This document shows positions 1 to 7,648 of a DNA stretch of 49,438 bases, piece by piece. Each line of letters begins with the position of its first letter. Positions within the stretch are counted from its first letter, which is position 1. The DNA lies in contig JANJUB010000131.1 in assembly GCA_024710805.1 (NCBI GenBank), positions 1 to 49,438 on the forward strand, read 5' to 3'. A program made the translations under genes and the position numbers. Under the pieces are notes generated by a model. It was not told the origin of the DNA, ran no database searches, and was given only the letters and a program-made list of their open reading frames with translations. The DNA comes from Fimbriimonadaceae bacterium. GTDB lineage: Bacteria; Armatimonadota; Fimbriimonadia; Fimbriimonadales; Fimbriimonadaceae.

Positions 1-162
1 GGAGGCGCGTGCCGACATCGACGCCCGATGCAGCAGCAGCTTCTGTCGATGGAAGGCGAACTGCGTGAAAAACAACTCGTCTTCGACCAGCACCATCTCG
101 ACGACCCCATCGGGCAACCGGGGAAACAGCTGGTGGGGAAATACGAGGAGCGACCGACTCAC
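1..162 (-). CDS. Cryptochrome/photolyase family protein (N-terminal part, runs off left edge)
   Basis: Only the first 54 codons are in the window, read on the minus strand from a GTG at 162. The peptide begins MSRSLLVFPHQLF and continues with VLVEDELFF and FHRQKLLLHRASM. That series of short blocks is the usual N-terminus of the deoxyribodipyrimidine photolyase-related family (PhrB-like / FeS-BCP type), where the first beta-strand carries 'hxFPHQLF' and a later helix carries 'HKQKLxLHRASM'. By family knowledge these are FAD proteins repairing UV lesions or sensing light. The start was chosen because an in-frame TAA lies two codons upstream; an AAGGG stretch directly touches the GTG, so the ribosome site is poor. 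The FAD and iron-sulfur cysteine regions are outside the window. Confidence 0.72.
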   Translation of the reverse strand, partial: MSRSLLVFPHQLFPRLPDGVVEMVLVEDELFFTQFAFHRQKLLLHRASMSARAS

Positions 163-234
163 CCCTTAGGAGTACGCAACTCGCCGCTTATCGTTTTTTC
201 CATTTTTCCAACCGAATCAGAACCTCCTGAGAGG

Positions 235-240
235 TAGAAT
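235..240 (+). promoter_or_regulatory. Possible -10 element (TAGAAT) for the secreted propeller gene
   Basis: TAGAAT lies 22 nt before the ATG at 263, leaving a short leader that holds a good ribosome site (GGAGGG at 251-256, six bases from the ATG). No clear -35 is seen. Here the leader is of ordinary type, unlike many other starts in this window. Confidence 0.4.
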
Positions 241-262
241 TGCAGGTAATGGAGGGCTAAAA

Positions 263-2104
263 ATGAAACGCCTTTTCTTGATTTCGGCATCACTCGCCGG
301 CCTCACGGCATCTGCCATGGCTCAGGTTCCCTCGTGGTGGAGGGACTTCAATGCCGGCGGAAGCAGCGCGGAACAAGCGATCTCGATCGCTGTTGATGCA
401 AACGGCAATGTCTACAGCGCGGGCACCACCGGCACAAGTCCCGATACCGACATTCTCGTCGTGAGTTACTCGCCCACCGGAGCTTGGCGATGGACTGCCA
501 TCTACAGCGGCCCCGGCAACAAGGACGACCACCCAGTTGAGATTGCCGTGGACACCAACGGCGATGTGTACTTAGTCGGCATGTCGCACGAGACCATCTC
601 GATGAACGCGATGGTCACTCAGAAGTACGATGGAGCCACCGGCGTGCTTCAGTGGAGTCGATTCCACAAGGTGGTCGACTCCTTCCTTGGCGAAGTTCCT
701 TGTATAGCCCGTGGGATCACCCTTGGCCCTTCGGGCACGGTCTATGCCTGCGGGGCGGTGGAGGTCTTCAACGAGTTTCGCGACGCCTATGTTTCGAGCC
801 AATCGCGGTTGAATGGGACGTTCCTCAACAGCATCGTTTATGGTTCAGATCTCCAACCAGCTGCCAACCAAATCGCCAAGGACATCGTCTTCGATGGGAC
901 CGATGCGGTGTTCGTCGTGGGTTCGACCGCAGATAACAGCCAACCCTACTCGTCCGACGGCAGCGACATGTTCCTCACCCGGTTCAACGTCACTCTGACC
1001 CCCGCATGGACCAACACCTTTGATGGCTATGGCAAGCGTGATATCGGCCGAAACGTCGGAGTTCGCGGCAACGACGTGTTCGTGTTCGGAAACGCAACGA
1101 CGAACCCGGCCACTTACCCGGTTCTCTTCCTGGTAAAGGCGAATGCCTTGACCGGCGCAGAAGTATGGCGCAAGCTCCGCACTACCGCGAGCGATATTGA
1201 GATGGGCAAGATGGTCGTGAACTCGTTTGGCGACCCGACCATCCTCGGCAACATCGACCAGTTCGCCTCGTTCGCGTTGCGGTACCGCGGGACGGATGGC
1301 TACCTGTATTGGGAGCGGGTCTTCGGTGACCTCTACAGCGACCTCGCAGTCGACGCGGCGGCAGCGACCTACGTCGTGGGTTCGAGCACGCTCAAACTGT
1401 CGCACACGGGCACCGTTCTGTGGAACGCCGCAGAAGCCGGCGGAGCCGCCGCAGTGGGTCCGGGCAACGTGCTGTACACGAATCGTACGCAGTTCAATGC
1501 TACTGCCGATCTACGGACGATCCGCTGGTTCCAAGCCGCCTTTGCGCTGACTTTGGCTCCGTCCTCGACGGTGGGCGGTGTCAACGTGACGGGAACGATC
1601 AAGTCGAACCTCGTCGCTCCGCCGGGAGGGTTGTCGTTTACGATCAGCGAAAGCTCAATCTACGTGGCGACAGTCCAAGGCGTGACGATTCCTGCCGGCG
1701 CTACTCAAGCAAACTTCACGATCTTTACCGCCCCCAACAAGGGGTGGACCAACATCGTGGTGCCGATCACGGCGACGCTCAATGGTGTGACCGCCGTCGG
1801 AACGCTGACGATCTTGCCGCCCGTGCCTCAGAGCTTGGTCATGTCGCCCAACGTGGTGCAGGCCGGCGTCAGCTCCACGGGAACGGTAACGCTCACGGGC
1901 AAGGCTCCGGGTGCCGGGCTATGGGTCGCGCTCAGCGACAACAGTCCCGCCGCTTCGACCCCGGTTGCGGTGAAGGTGCCAGCCTACCAAACATCCGCCC
2001 AGTTCGTCGTGCAAACGACCGACCTCGCGGTGACCACGGTGGTGACCATCTCCGCGAAGTCAAATGGCGTCACCCAGACGGCCACGCTGACGATCAACCC
2101 GTAG
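263..2104 (+). CDS. Secreted beta-propeller protein with C-terminal Ig-like repeats
   Basis: 613 residues. A signal peptide is visible (MKRLFLISASLAGLTASAMAQ, cleavage after AMA). Residues about 25-410 contain repeated units of the type 'D-x-x-G-N-V-Y-x-x-G' (VDANGNVYSAGTT, VDTNGDVYLVGMS), as in SBBP-type bacterial beta-propellers. Residues about 425-613 form two similar stretches of some 90 residues with 'GxVxLT...V.VPA..TSAxF.V.T' strands, resembling the Ig-like repeats common in surface proteins of soil bacteria. No catalytic motif is seen. The gene is preceded by GGAGGG and followed by a strong hairpin at 2116. It is probably exported; its ligand and role are unknown. Confidence 0.8.
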   Translation: MKRLFLISASLAGLTASAMAQVPSWWRDFNAGGSSAEQAISIAVDANGNVYSAGTTGTSPDTDILVVSYSPTGAWRWTAIYSGPGNKDDHPVEIAVDTNGDVYLVGMSHETISMNAMVTQKYDGATGVLQWSRFHKVVDSFLGEVPCIARGITLGPSGTVYACGAVEVFNEFRDAYVSSQSRLNGTFLNSIVYGSDLQPAANQIAKDIVFDGTDAVFVVGSTADNSQPYSSDGSDMFLTRFNVTLTPAWTNTFDGYGKRDIGRNVGVRGNDVFVFGNATTNPATYPVLFLVKANALTGAEVWRKLRTTASDIEMGKMVVNSFGDPTILGNIDQFASFALRYRGTDGYLYWERVFGDLYSDLAVDAAAATYVVGSSTLKLSHTGTVLWNAAEAGGAAAVGPGNVLYTNRTQFNATADLRTIRWFQAAFALTLAPSSTVGGVNVTGTIKSNLVAPPGGLSFTISESSIYVATVQGVTIPAGATQANFTIFTAPNKGWTNIVVPITATLNGVTAVGTLTILPPVPQSLVMSPNVVQAGVSSTGTVTLTGKAPGAGLWVALSDNSPAASTPVAVKVPAYQTSAQFVVQTTDLAVTTVVTISAKSNGVTQTATLTINP

Positions 2105-2115
2105 AGGGTATCTTC

Positions 2116-2145
2116 GCAGGTGGAGAGCTTCGGCTCTCTGCCTGC
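2116..2145 (+). terminator. 13-bp UUCG-capped hairpin between the propeller gene and tRNA-Sec
   Basis: The arms 2116-2128 and 2133-2145 pair over 13 positions with two adjacent G-U wobbles (2121/2140 and 2122/2139), closed by the very stable C(UUCG)G tetraloop at 2129-2132. It starts 11 bases after the stop codon at 2104 and ends on the base before the tRNA. It may terminate the upstream message, but no U-run follows: the next bases are the tRNA acceptor. A role in tRNA leader folding is equally possible. Confidence 0.5.
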
Positions 2146-2240
2146 GGGGGCGCATCTCGGCCGGTGTCGGGCATGGTCTTCAAAACCAGTTGAGGCTCCT
2201 TACGGGGCCTGGTAGGTTCGACTCCTACACGCTCCCGCCA
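2146..2240 (+). tRNA. selC: tRNA-Sec (selenocysteine, anticodon UCA)
   Basis: 95 nt including the encoded CCA (2238-2240), the same length as E. coli selC. The anticodon loop CTTCAAA (2178-2184) carries TCA at 2180-2182, which reads UGA. Features specific to tRNA-Sec: an 8-position acceptor (2146-2153 with 2229-2236; pair 4 is G-U and position 8 is a C-A mismatch), a D-stem CTCGG/TCGGG with a short loop, a long variable arm with a 7-bp stem (AGGCTCC/GGGGCCT around TTAC), and a T-stem GTAGG/CCTAC around TTCGACT, followed by G-CCA. The long variable arm and UCA anticodon exclude tRNA-Trp and tRNA-Ser. The anticodon stem shows only four clear pairs (TGGT/ACCA). No selA, selB, selD or clear selenoprotein gene lies in the window. 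A small hairpin (CCTTGC/GCAAGG, 2254-2271) follows and may end the transcript. Confidence 0.9.
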
Positions 2241-2288
2241 ATCTCCTTGGAAACCTTGCCGCGCCGCAAGGCGTCTCAACTTCCGATC

Positions 2289-2774
2289 ATGCAAAAGATC
2301 TCATTGTTGGCCGGGCTGGTTGCGCTTGGCGTAGCCGTACCTTTCGTCCAGACTCCGAGCGAACTCGATCACGAGGGTCTCAAGAAGATGATCACCGGCC
2401 TTGGCTATGAGGTCAAGGAAGAGAAACTCGAGGAAGGTGGGGCTACCTACGAGTTTGTCGAAAAGCCGGAAGACTTCACGATTCCGATCCTCGCCGAGAT
2501 CAGCGCATCCAAGCGGTACATCTGGCTGACGGTTTTTCTCGGCGATCCTCCCAAGGACGTGGCCAAGCACACGAACCTGCTGAAGCATAATGCCGAGATA
2601 CAGCCGGCGTTCTTCTACATCTCCAAAGCTGGCAAGCTGAAGCTCGGCCTCGCAATCGATAACCGCGGGCTGACCCCCGAGCACCTCAAGCGCGTCATCG
2701 GCTTGGTCGTTGAGGGCGTGACTTCTACCGGAGCCGATTGGGGCAGCGAGAGCTCTCCCTTGCGGAACCGCTGA
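2289..2774 (+). CDS. YbjN / type III secretion chaperone-like domain protein
   Basis: 161 residues from ATG at 2289 (MQKISLLAGLVAL). The N-terminus looks like a signal peptide or anchor ending near residue 20. The rest fits the YbjN-like fold, which resembles type III secretion chaperones: a first helix LKKMITGLGYEV, strands including YIWLTVFLG, a middle helix with HNAEIQPAFFYIS, a strand LKLGLAIDNRGL, and a last helix in the position of VIGLVVEGVTSTG. Such proteins usually bind other proteins; no enzyme activity is expected. The gene sits 48 bases after tRNA-Sec with no strong ribosome site. A longer reading frame opening inside the tRNA is not credible. The substrate is unknown. Confidence 0.65.
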   Translation: MQKISLLAGLVALGVAVPFVQTPSELDHEGLKKMITGLGYEVKEEKLEEGGATYEFVEKPEDFTIPILAEISASKRYIWLTVFLGDPPKDVAKHTNLLKHNAEIQPAFFYISKAGKLKLGLAIDNRGLTPEHLKRVIGLVVEGVTSTGADWGSESSPLRNR

Positions 2775-2817
2775 TCCATCCCGCGAACCGACTTAGCGCG
2801 CACCCCGTCCTTCGGAT

Positions 2818-3321
2818 ATGCGGGTGCGCGCATTTTCGTTAACCGAGCTGCTGATCGTGATCGCGATCATCGTGATCCTCGCCGCCATCACGTTCCCCGT
2901 GATGGTGCGGGCCAAAGCCCGCGCCAAGCAAACCACCTGCATGAGCAACCTGAGGCAGATGGCGTTGCGGCACCAGATTGAGGGATCTCGGGGCGGAGAC
3001 ACACCCTGCCCGCTGAGCGATCAGTTCGACGTGCCCTACTATGGGATTCCAAACCGAAAGCTCGCCGAGGACCTCGAACTCGCCGACCCAGGCTCCGGCT
3101 ATTACGTCTGCTACCTCCACGGCAAGCACTTAGGCCCGGGAACATCGCCCGCTGATTTCGACGGCACGATCGTTCGACTGCGCCGTGATGGCTCGGTCCA
3201 CGTCCGTAAGGTCGAGCGAGGGTGCTTGAACGGTGTTCCCGTGCGACCGGATTGGCGGCTCTTCACCGACGCTCCGTGCCCGCCGGAGTATTGCTCACCC
3301 GAGATCAAGCCTTGCGAATAG
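2818..3321 (+). CDS. Pseudopilin-like protein with prepilin N-terminus
   Basis: 167 residues. The N-terminus (MRVRAF-SLTELLIVIAIIVILAA) is a type IV prepilin / type II secretion pseudopilin leader: short basic leader, cleavage before the hydrophobic helix, and Glu at mature position 5. A helix rich in Ala, Lys and Arg follows (ARAKQTTCMSNLRQMA), as is usual in these proteins. Near the end, RRDGSVHVRK resembles the 'DG' signature of the H-X9-DG class of bacterial pseudopilins. After membrane insertion a prepilin peptidase should cut and methylate it. There is no pilus machinery nearby, so it is an orphan minor pseudopilin. It ends two bases from the convergent gene at 3324. Confidence 0.8.
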   Translation: MRVRAFSLTELLIVIAIIVILAAITFPVMVRAKARAKQTTCMSNLRQMALRHQIEGSRGGDTPCPLSDQFDVPYYGIPNRKLAEDLELADPGSGYYVCYLHGKHLGPGTSPADFDGTIVRLRRDGSVHVRKVERGCLNGVPVRPDWRLFTDAPCPPEYCSPEIKPCE

Positions 3322-3323
3322 TC

Positions 3324-3929
3324 CTAGTTGTCGTTGAAAGACAACCGCTCCATCCATGTGGCGAGTGAGAGCTCCTCGTCGGTCCCACTCTGTTTCAGTC
3401 CTTGGATGACCCCCTCCCGCTCCTCCATCGTCCGATTTCGGCTCACCTTGGCCTTGGCGGTCAGCCGTTCGATCGGCATGGTGAACGCGATGATTCCGGG
3501 CAAGATGCGCTCTTGTTCGGCATCTTCCGCGCGAAAGTCCGAGTCCTCGCCCTGGTAGATGTCCGTCAGCTCGCGGACGATCGCGAGCGCGTCGGCCGTG
3601 TTCGCGGGCATTGGAATCCCAACTGCTTCGACCATCAGGTAGTTCCAGGTCGGAACCGCCGAATGTCCATACCACTTGGGGCTGATGTAGGCGTGGGGGC
3701 CGTGGAAGATCACGTTCATGGGAGTCCTGCCATCGATGAGCTTGCGATGGGGATTCGCCGCGGCGAGGTGTCCGCGCAGGAGCCGCTGGACGGGATCTAC
3801 GACGACCGGCATCAACGTGACGTACGGCTCACCATCGGCGACGCTGATCAGCGTCGCGAAGGGATGCTCGGCCATCAGCTGCCACGCGACGTCTTCCGAC
3901 ACCCGGGCGTGGCCGGGAACGTAGATCAC
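3324..3929 (-). CDS. paiB: FMN-binding negative transcriptional regulator, PaiB family
   Basis: 201 residues, which is the family's normal size. It starts MIYVPGHARV and has the PaiB landmarks: the 'HPFATLIS' strand, a 'GHLAAANPH' turn and the block HAYISPKWYGHSAVPTWNY, followed by a C-terminal region PGIIAFTMPIERLTAKAKVSRN. The fold is a split-barrel flavin-binding one. In Bacillus PaiB affects sporulation and protease genes; elsewhere the family is only loosely characterised. It is the last of four genes joined by 4-base overlaps (start at 3929 overlaps the stop at 3926), so translation is probably coupled to the secreted protein upstream. The link to the two FAD enzymes at the operon's head is only by position. 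Confidence 0.85.
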   Translation of the reverse strand: MIYVPGHARVSEDVAWQLMAEHPFATLISVADGEPYVTLMPVVVDPVQRLLRGHLAAANPHRKLIDGRTPMNVIFHGPHAYISPKWYGHSAVPTWNYLMVEAVGIPMPANTADALAIVRELTDIYQGEDSDFRAEDAEQERILPGIIAFTMPIERLTAKAKVSRNRTMEEREGVIQGLKQSGTDEELSLATWMERLSFNDN

Positions 3930-4567
3930 CAGATCCTCTCAATCGCTCCGTTGGGCAGCTCCAGCCGAAGGGGCAGCCCTTGCGCATCGATGAACGCCAC
4001 CCCGCGATCCGACTCGGTGCGGTGCGCCTTAACCTTGCGCCCGGCGATCGTAATGTCGACCAAGCCCTTATAGGTCGTCGTGACCAACTCCCACGTGAGC
4101 GTCTCCAGATTGACCGTGTTCGCCTTGACCACCGCCCCCGGCTTCGGCACATCGCGCACGAACCAGAACTCGCTCACATCCTCACGCACGGCCGTCTCGG
4201 GCAGGGGAATTTTCTTGACGGTTCGCTTGCCACCCTCGTCGATCACCGCATTGGCCCCCGCCGCGTCGAAGGTCACGACGACCGTCTTTCGCGTTTTCAG
4301 AGTGACATTGTGGGTCTCTTGGAACTTGCGGATCGGGCGTCCGGTCTTGTCGTACGTCGATTCTTGGCGGAGGTTGATGGCGAGGCTCTCCGATTTCAGC
4401 TCCATTGAAAGCTGGACGGACTTGCCGCCGTCCGCCCCCAGTTTCTGCAGCATGGTCGCCGTACCCGCAACGCGGCCATTCAAGTACACGGTCATCTTCA
4501 CGGGCGCGGGCGGCTTGGGTGCGCCTTGCGCTAGTCCGAGAAGCAGGATCAAGGGTAAGGGATTCAC
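3926..4567 (-). CDS. Secreted protein of unknown function
   Basis: 213 residues with a short signal peptide (MNPLPLILLLGLAQGAPK). The rest is predicted mainly beta: a series of strands such as KMTVYLNGRVAGTATM, SVQLSMELKSES, KTVVVTFDAAGAN and VDITIAGRKVKAH. This is the kind of layout seen in periplasmic lipid- or polymer-handling domains (DUF3108-like), but no clear family signature could be confirmed by eye. No catalytic residues stand out. Both ends overlap neighbours by 4 bases (start overlapping the stop at 4564; stop overlapping the start at 3929), so it is a true member of the four-gene operon. The function is unknown. Confidence 0.7.
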   Translation of the reverse strand: MNPLPLILLLGLAQGAPKPPAPVKMTVYLNGRVAGTATMLQKLGADGGKSVQLSMELKSESLAINLRQESTYDKTGRPIRKFQETHNVTLKTRKTVVVTFDAAGANAVIDEGGKRTVKKIPLPETAVREDVSEFWFVRDVPKPGAVVKANTVNLETLTWELVTTTYKGLVDITIAGRKVKAHRTESDRGVAFIDAQGLPLRLELPNGAIERIW

Positions 4568-5532
4568 ATCAACCTCTGGGCGGCTTGGACGCCGGTTTCG
4601 AACGCAAACTCGACACGCCCGCCGAGCAGACTATCACCCGCGATCAGCAGGCGCCCGTCGTTGCTGTTCACCTTTTCGAACAGCGACAGGCTCTCGGGCA
4701 GACTGTAGCGCCATCGTTTAACATCGGAAACGACCGGAGCCCCCCACGTGCTGCCGTAGATCCGCTCGATATAGTCGCACGTGTCGATTACGATTTGGGC
4801 ATCGTCCAAGTCGTAGTTCTGACGGCTGTAGGCAGGGCTGAGTTGCGCCACAAACGCGGTGTGGCCCGCCGGGGCCCGATCGGTGCACTTCGCCGACTCC
4901 ACGCTCAGCCACGTTAGGGGGTGGCGTTGCTCTGGCTCGATCAGGGCGTGGTAGTTGGTCTCAAGCGGTTGAGCGAATCCAAGCAGCACAGAGAGGCACG
5001 GACGGTAGGTCACGCTGTGGATGGGTCGGCTCTCTCCCGAGGCTTCGAGAAGGGCACTCGCTTGGGGCGCGGGCGGCGTCAAGATCAACGCGTCGAAACT
5101 CTCGCCATTCAGATCAAAACCCGAATCGTGGCGCTGGAACCTCGCAACCAGAGACTCGAATCGAATGTCCAATCCCTCAGCGAGCATCTTCGGCAGACGC
5201 GTGTTTCCGCCCCGATAGCAGTACCGCTCGATGCGGTTCTTGTGCGAGTCTCCGGGGCTGACGCGCGCGCCAACCAGCGTGTGGATGGGCTTCTCAATTT
5301 TCACCAAGTCGTCGTTGGATAGACGCTCGAACATCCACTTTTCGAGGCTTCTTCCCCGCGGCGCAATACTCGTGACCCCGGTGTCAAAGGTGTAGTCGCC
5401 GACGCGCCGCGTCGCGCACCTTCCGCCGACCGCCGTGGACTTTTCAAACAGGGTCACCGAATGTCCAGCTTCGTGGAGCGTGCGACCCGCGGCCAGGCCG
5501 CTGATGCCGGCCCCGACGATCCCGACTCTCAA
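4564..5532 (-). CDS. NAD(P)/FAD-dependent oxidoreductase, renalase-like
   Basis: 322 residues from a TTG at 5532. The N-terminal dinucleotide-binding motif follows at once (RVGIVGAGISGLAAGRTL), then an acidic strand end FEK and the arginine motif GGRCATRR, typical of the renalase / amine-oxidase FAD family. A Rossmann return near the C-terminus (RLLIAGDSLLGGRVEFAFETG) supplies the second FAD contact. The TTG start is chosen because its TTGA overlaps the stop (TGA) of the upstream oxidoreductase, and extending further would add a non-homologous arm. It probably oxidises an NAD(P)H-like or amine substrate, which cannot be deduced. It forms a pair with the next FAD enzyme in the same operon. Confidence 0.8.
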   Translation of the reverse strand: MRVGIVGAGISGLAAGRTLHEAGHSVTLFEKSTAVGGRCATRRVGDYTFDTGVTSIAPRGRSLEKWMFERLSNDDLVKIEKPIHTLVGARVSPGDSHKNRIERYCYRGGNTRLPKMLAEGLDIRFESLVARFQRHDSGFDLNGESFDALILTPPAPQASALLEASGESRPIHSVTYRPCLSVLLGFAQPLETNYHALIEPEQRHPLTWLSVESAKCTDRAPAGHTAFVAQLSPAYSRQNYDLDDAQIVIDTCDYIERIYGSTWGAPVVSDVKRWRYSLPESLSLFEKVNSNDGRLLIAGDSLLGGRVEFAFETGVQAAQRLM

Positions 5533-6782
5533 TGCGCCACCCGCTGGAGGTCTTCCTTCACCATTTCCGCGCAGACGAGCCCGCTCGAAAGGGCACCTTC
5601 GATGCTCGAGTGCTCGATAAACTCGCCGGCAAGGTACAGCCCGTCGCGGCCCGGTGTCGCGGAGGGCAGATGGGACCGGAAATGCGCCGGTTGATCGAAC
5701 TGGGCGAACGGTATTCGGTAAGCGCGCAGGAACCGCCACTCCTCGACTCCACGATGCGGCAAGAGATGCGCGGCTTCGGACTTCACCATCGCCTGTAACT
5801 CGTCGTCCGCCGCGGGGTGGTCCCCGTTGATGGTCACCGAAACGAGATGCTCGCCTTCGGGCGCGACGCGCGGGTTGACGACGCTCATGGGCACGATGAG
5901 GTTGACGAGTCCGTGGCCGGTGCGAAGAATGATCTTGGGCTCGTCGACCGGCGGCTCGGGAGCGGCATAGTAGAGGCAGATCTGCCCCCGCGGCGTGGTC
6001 GGCGTATGGAATCCGGTCAGCGACCCGGCTGCGGGCGAATCGGTGGCCACGATGACCGATGAAGCATCGAGCACCTCCCCGCTCTCCAGGACAACCCCCT
6101 TAACATGATGCTCCCCGACCAGCGACTTCACGCGAGTGTTCATCCGAAGTGAGCTGTTGGGCAATCCTGCCGCCATTTGCCTAGGAATCGCTTCGATGCC
6201 CGCCGCCGGCACGACGGTGTCACCCTCCGAGAGCATCTTCCAAACAAACGTGAACATCTGCCGCGAGACCGAAAGCGATCGGTCCATGAAGATTCCGCCG
6301 AAGAACGGGCGGGCGAATCGCTCAATGAATGCGGGTGAGAATCCGAGTTGGCGCAGGTGGCGGTACGTCGGCATATCGGGCATGCGCCAAATCTGGTTCA
6401 TGGACATGCCACGGCATTCCCACGTCCAATCGACCACCCGCAGCTTGTCGGACATCGAGAGGTATTCGTCAAAGGCGGTTTTCAGCGGGTTGTCGCCATC
6501 GACGTCGTGCAGTTCGCCGTGGTCCACGATGAACGCCCCTGGCGCGAATCGGCACAAGTCCAACTGCCGGTAGTCGAGGAGTTCGCGGGCCGATGGGTAC
6601 GCCGTGAACAGAACCTGAAAGCCGCGATCGAGGTGAAAGCCCTCGAACTCGTCGGTCTTGAGGCGACCTCCGGGCCGATCGTCGGCCTCGATCACCAGAA
6701 AGGGAATCCCGGCACGGTGCAGTCGACGCGCGCAAGCCAATCCCGCAAGCCCAGCGCCGACAATGATCACGGGGGAAGCCAT
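5529..6782 (-). CDS. FAD-dependent oxidoreductase of the phytoene desaturase / amine oxidase superfamily
   Basis: 417 residues beginning MASPVIIVGAGLAGLACARRL, a clean GxGxxG FAD-binding motif, then IEADDRPGGRLKT (the E...GGR signature) and DRGFQVLFTAYP. A C-terminal block ATPGRDGLYLAGEFIEHSSIEGALSSG closes the FAD site. These features place it with protoporphyrinogen-oxidase / carotenoid-desaturase-like flavoproteins, but no carotenoid genes are nearby, so the substrate is open. It is the first gene of the four-gene operon; TAAAAC lies 6 nt before its ATG and may be a leaderless -10. The gene diverges from the zinc-ribbon gene at 6827 with only 44 bases between the two starts. Confidence 0.82.
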   Translation of the reverse strand: MASPVIIVGAGLAGLACARRLHRAGIPFLVIEADDRPGGRLKTDEFEGFHLDRGFQVLFTAYPSARELLDYRQLDLCRFAPGAFIVDHGELHDVDGDNPLKTAFDEYLSMSDKLRVVDWTWECRGMSMNQIWRMPDMPTYRHLRQLGFSPAFIERFARPFFGGIFMDRSLSVSRQMFTFVWKMLSEGDTVVPAAGIEAIPRQMAAGLPNSSLRMNTRVKSLVGEHHVKGVVLESGEVLDASSVIVATDSPAAGSLTGFHTPTTPRGQICLYYAAPEPPVDEPKIILRTGHGLVNLIVPMSVVNPRVAPEGEHLVSVTINGDHPAADDELQAMVKSEAAHLLPHRGVEEWRFLRAYRIPFAQFDQPAHFRSHLPSATPGRDGLYLAGEFIEHSSIEGALSSGLVCAEMVKEDLQRVAH

Positions 6783-6815
6783 GCGAGAGTTTTACCTTCG
6801 GGCTTGGAATCGGCG

Positions 6816-6821
6816 TAAGAT
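6816..6821 (+). promoter_or_regulatory. Putative leaderless -10 (TAAGAT)
   Basis: TAAGAT ends 5 nt before the GTG at 6827. That spacing would put the transcript start on or next to the start codon. Confidence 0.4.
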
Positions 6822-6826
6822 AAGGC

Positions 6827-7648
6827 GTGAACTGCCCGAGATGTCAGGCGCCGGCGGCTCCGCATGCGGCATTCTGCGCGCAGTGCGGCCAGGTGTTTGG
6901 CGCACCGGCCCGGTCCTCGTTCTGGCTGGGCGCCGTGTTCGCATTCCTTGGCTTGGGTGCGATCGTTGGCATCCTCTTCGCAACCGGGACGCTTCAGCTT
7001 CGCGGAACGCAGAACACCCCCGCGATCACCCAGAGGGCGGAAGCCCCCGCACCGATTACCGCCAAGGGACCGAAGCAGATGCCCGACGACATCCGAGCCT
7101 GGCTGGAACACTTGGAACGGATCGAGCGCAAGCGCGTCGAACTGACGCAGGCTCAACTCGTGCAGGTGACGGTCATGGGAACCCAGCTTAAGGGGGTAGG
7201 TATCGCCGATGTCCTCGGCGGCATGTTCGAAGAGTCGGAGTCGACTGAATCCAAGCCCCCCGAACTCAGGAAGGCCGAGGGCACCGTCGCCGACGTACGT
7301 AAGCCCTGGGCCGACTTAGCAGACGAGTTCGGCACGCTGCCGCCTCCGCCGGGATGCCAAGAGGTCGCCATCAGCTACGATCAAGCCCTCCGCGAAACCG
7401 GTGCCACCATGGGCGATATCCTGGACGCAATGAACGGGGCAATGGAGAACCCGCAAGCGGCGATTCAGGCGCTGCAGAAGATTCGCGGCGAGCACATGGG
7501 CTCGATCGACGAGTCGGCCGGCCGAGCCGATCGGGGCGTACAAGCGATCTGCGACGCGTATGACACGCGCAAGTGGTTCACGATCCAACGCGACATCGGC
7601 GGCGGAATGCCCACGCTGACCGTTCCGGGCGGGGGACTCGGACCTTGA
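6827..7648 (+). CDS. Zinc-ribbon membrane protein of unknown function
   Basis: 273 residues from GTG at 6827. The first 25 residues form a zinc ribbon (CPRC at 3-6 and CAQCG about 12 residues later). One hydrophobic segment follows (about 33-55, FWLGAVFAFLGLGAIVGIL). The remaining 210 residues are mostly helical and charged, with no known signature (a stretch around DIRAWLEHLERIERKRVEL could be coiled coil). The layout is a cytosolic ribbon, one membrane pass and an exported domain. The last base triplets overlap the start of the SprT-like gene (TTGA at 7645), suggesting coupled translation. A similar ribbon-plus-membrane design occurs at 45250, but the rest of the sequences do not look related. 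Confidence 0.7.
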   Translation: MNCPRCQAPAAPHAAFCAQCGQVFGAPARSSFWLGAVFAFLGLGAIVGILFATGTLQLRGTQNTPAITQRAEAPAPITAKGPKQMPDDIRAWLEHLERIERKRVELTQAQLVQVTVMGTQLKGVGIADVLGGMFEESESTESKPPELRKAEGTVADVRKPWADLADEFGTLPPPPGCQEVAISYDQALRETGATMGDILDAMNGAMENPQAAIQALQKIRGEHMGSIDESAGRADRGVQAICDAYDTRKWFTIQRDIGGGMPTLTVPGGGLGP

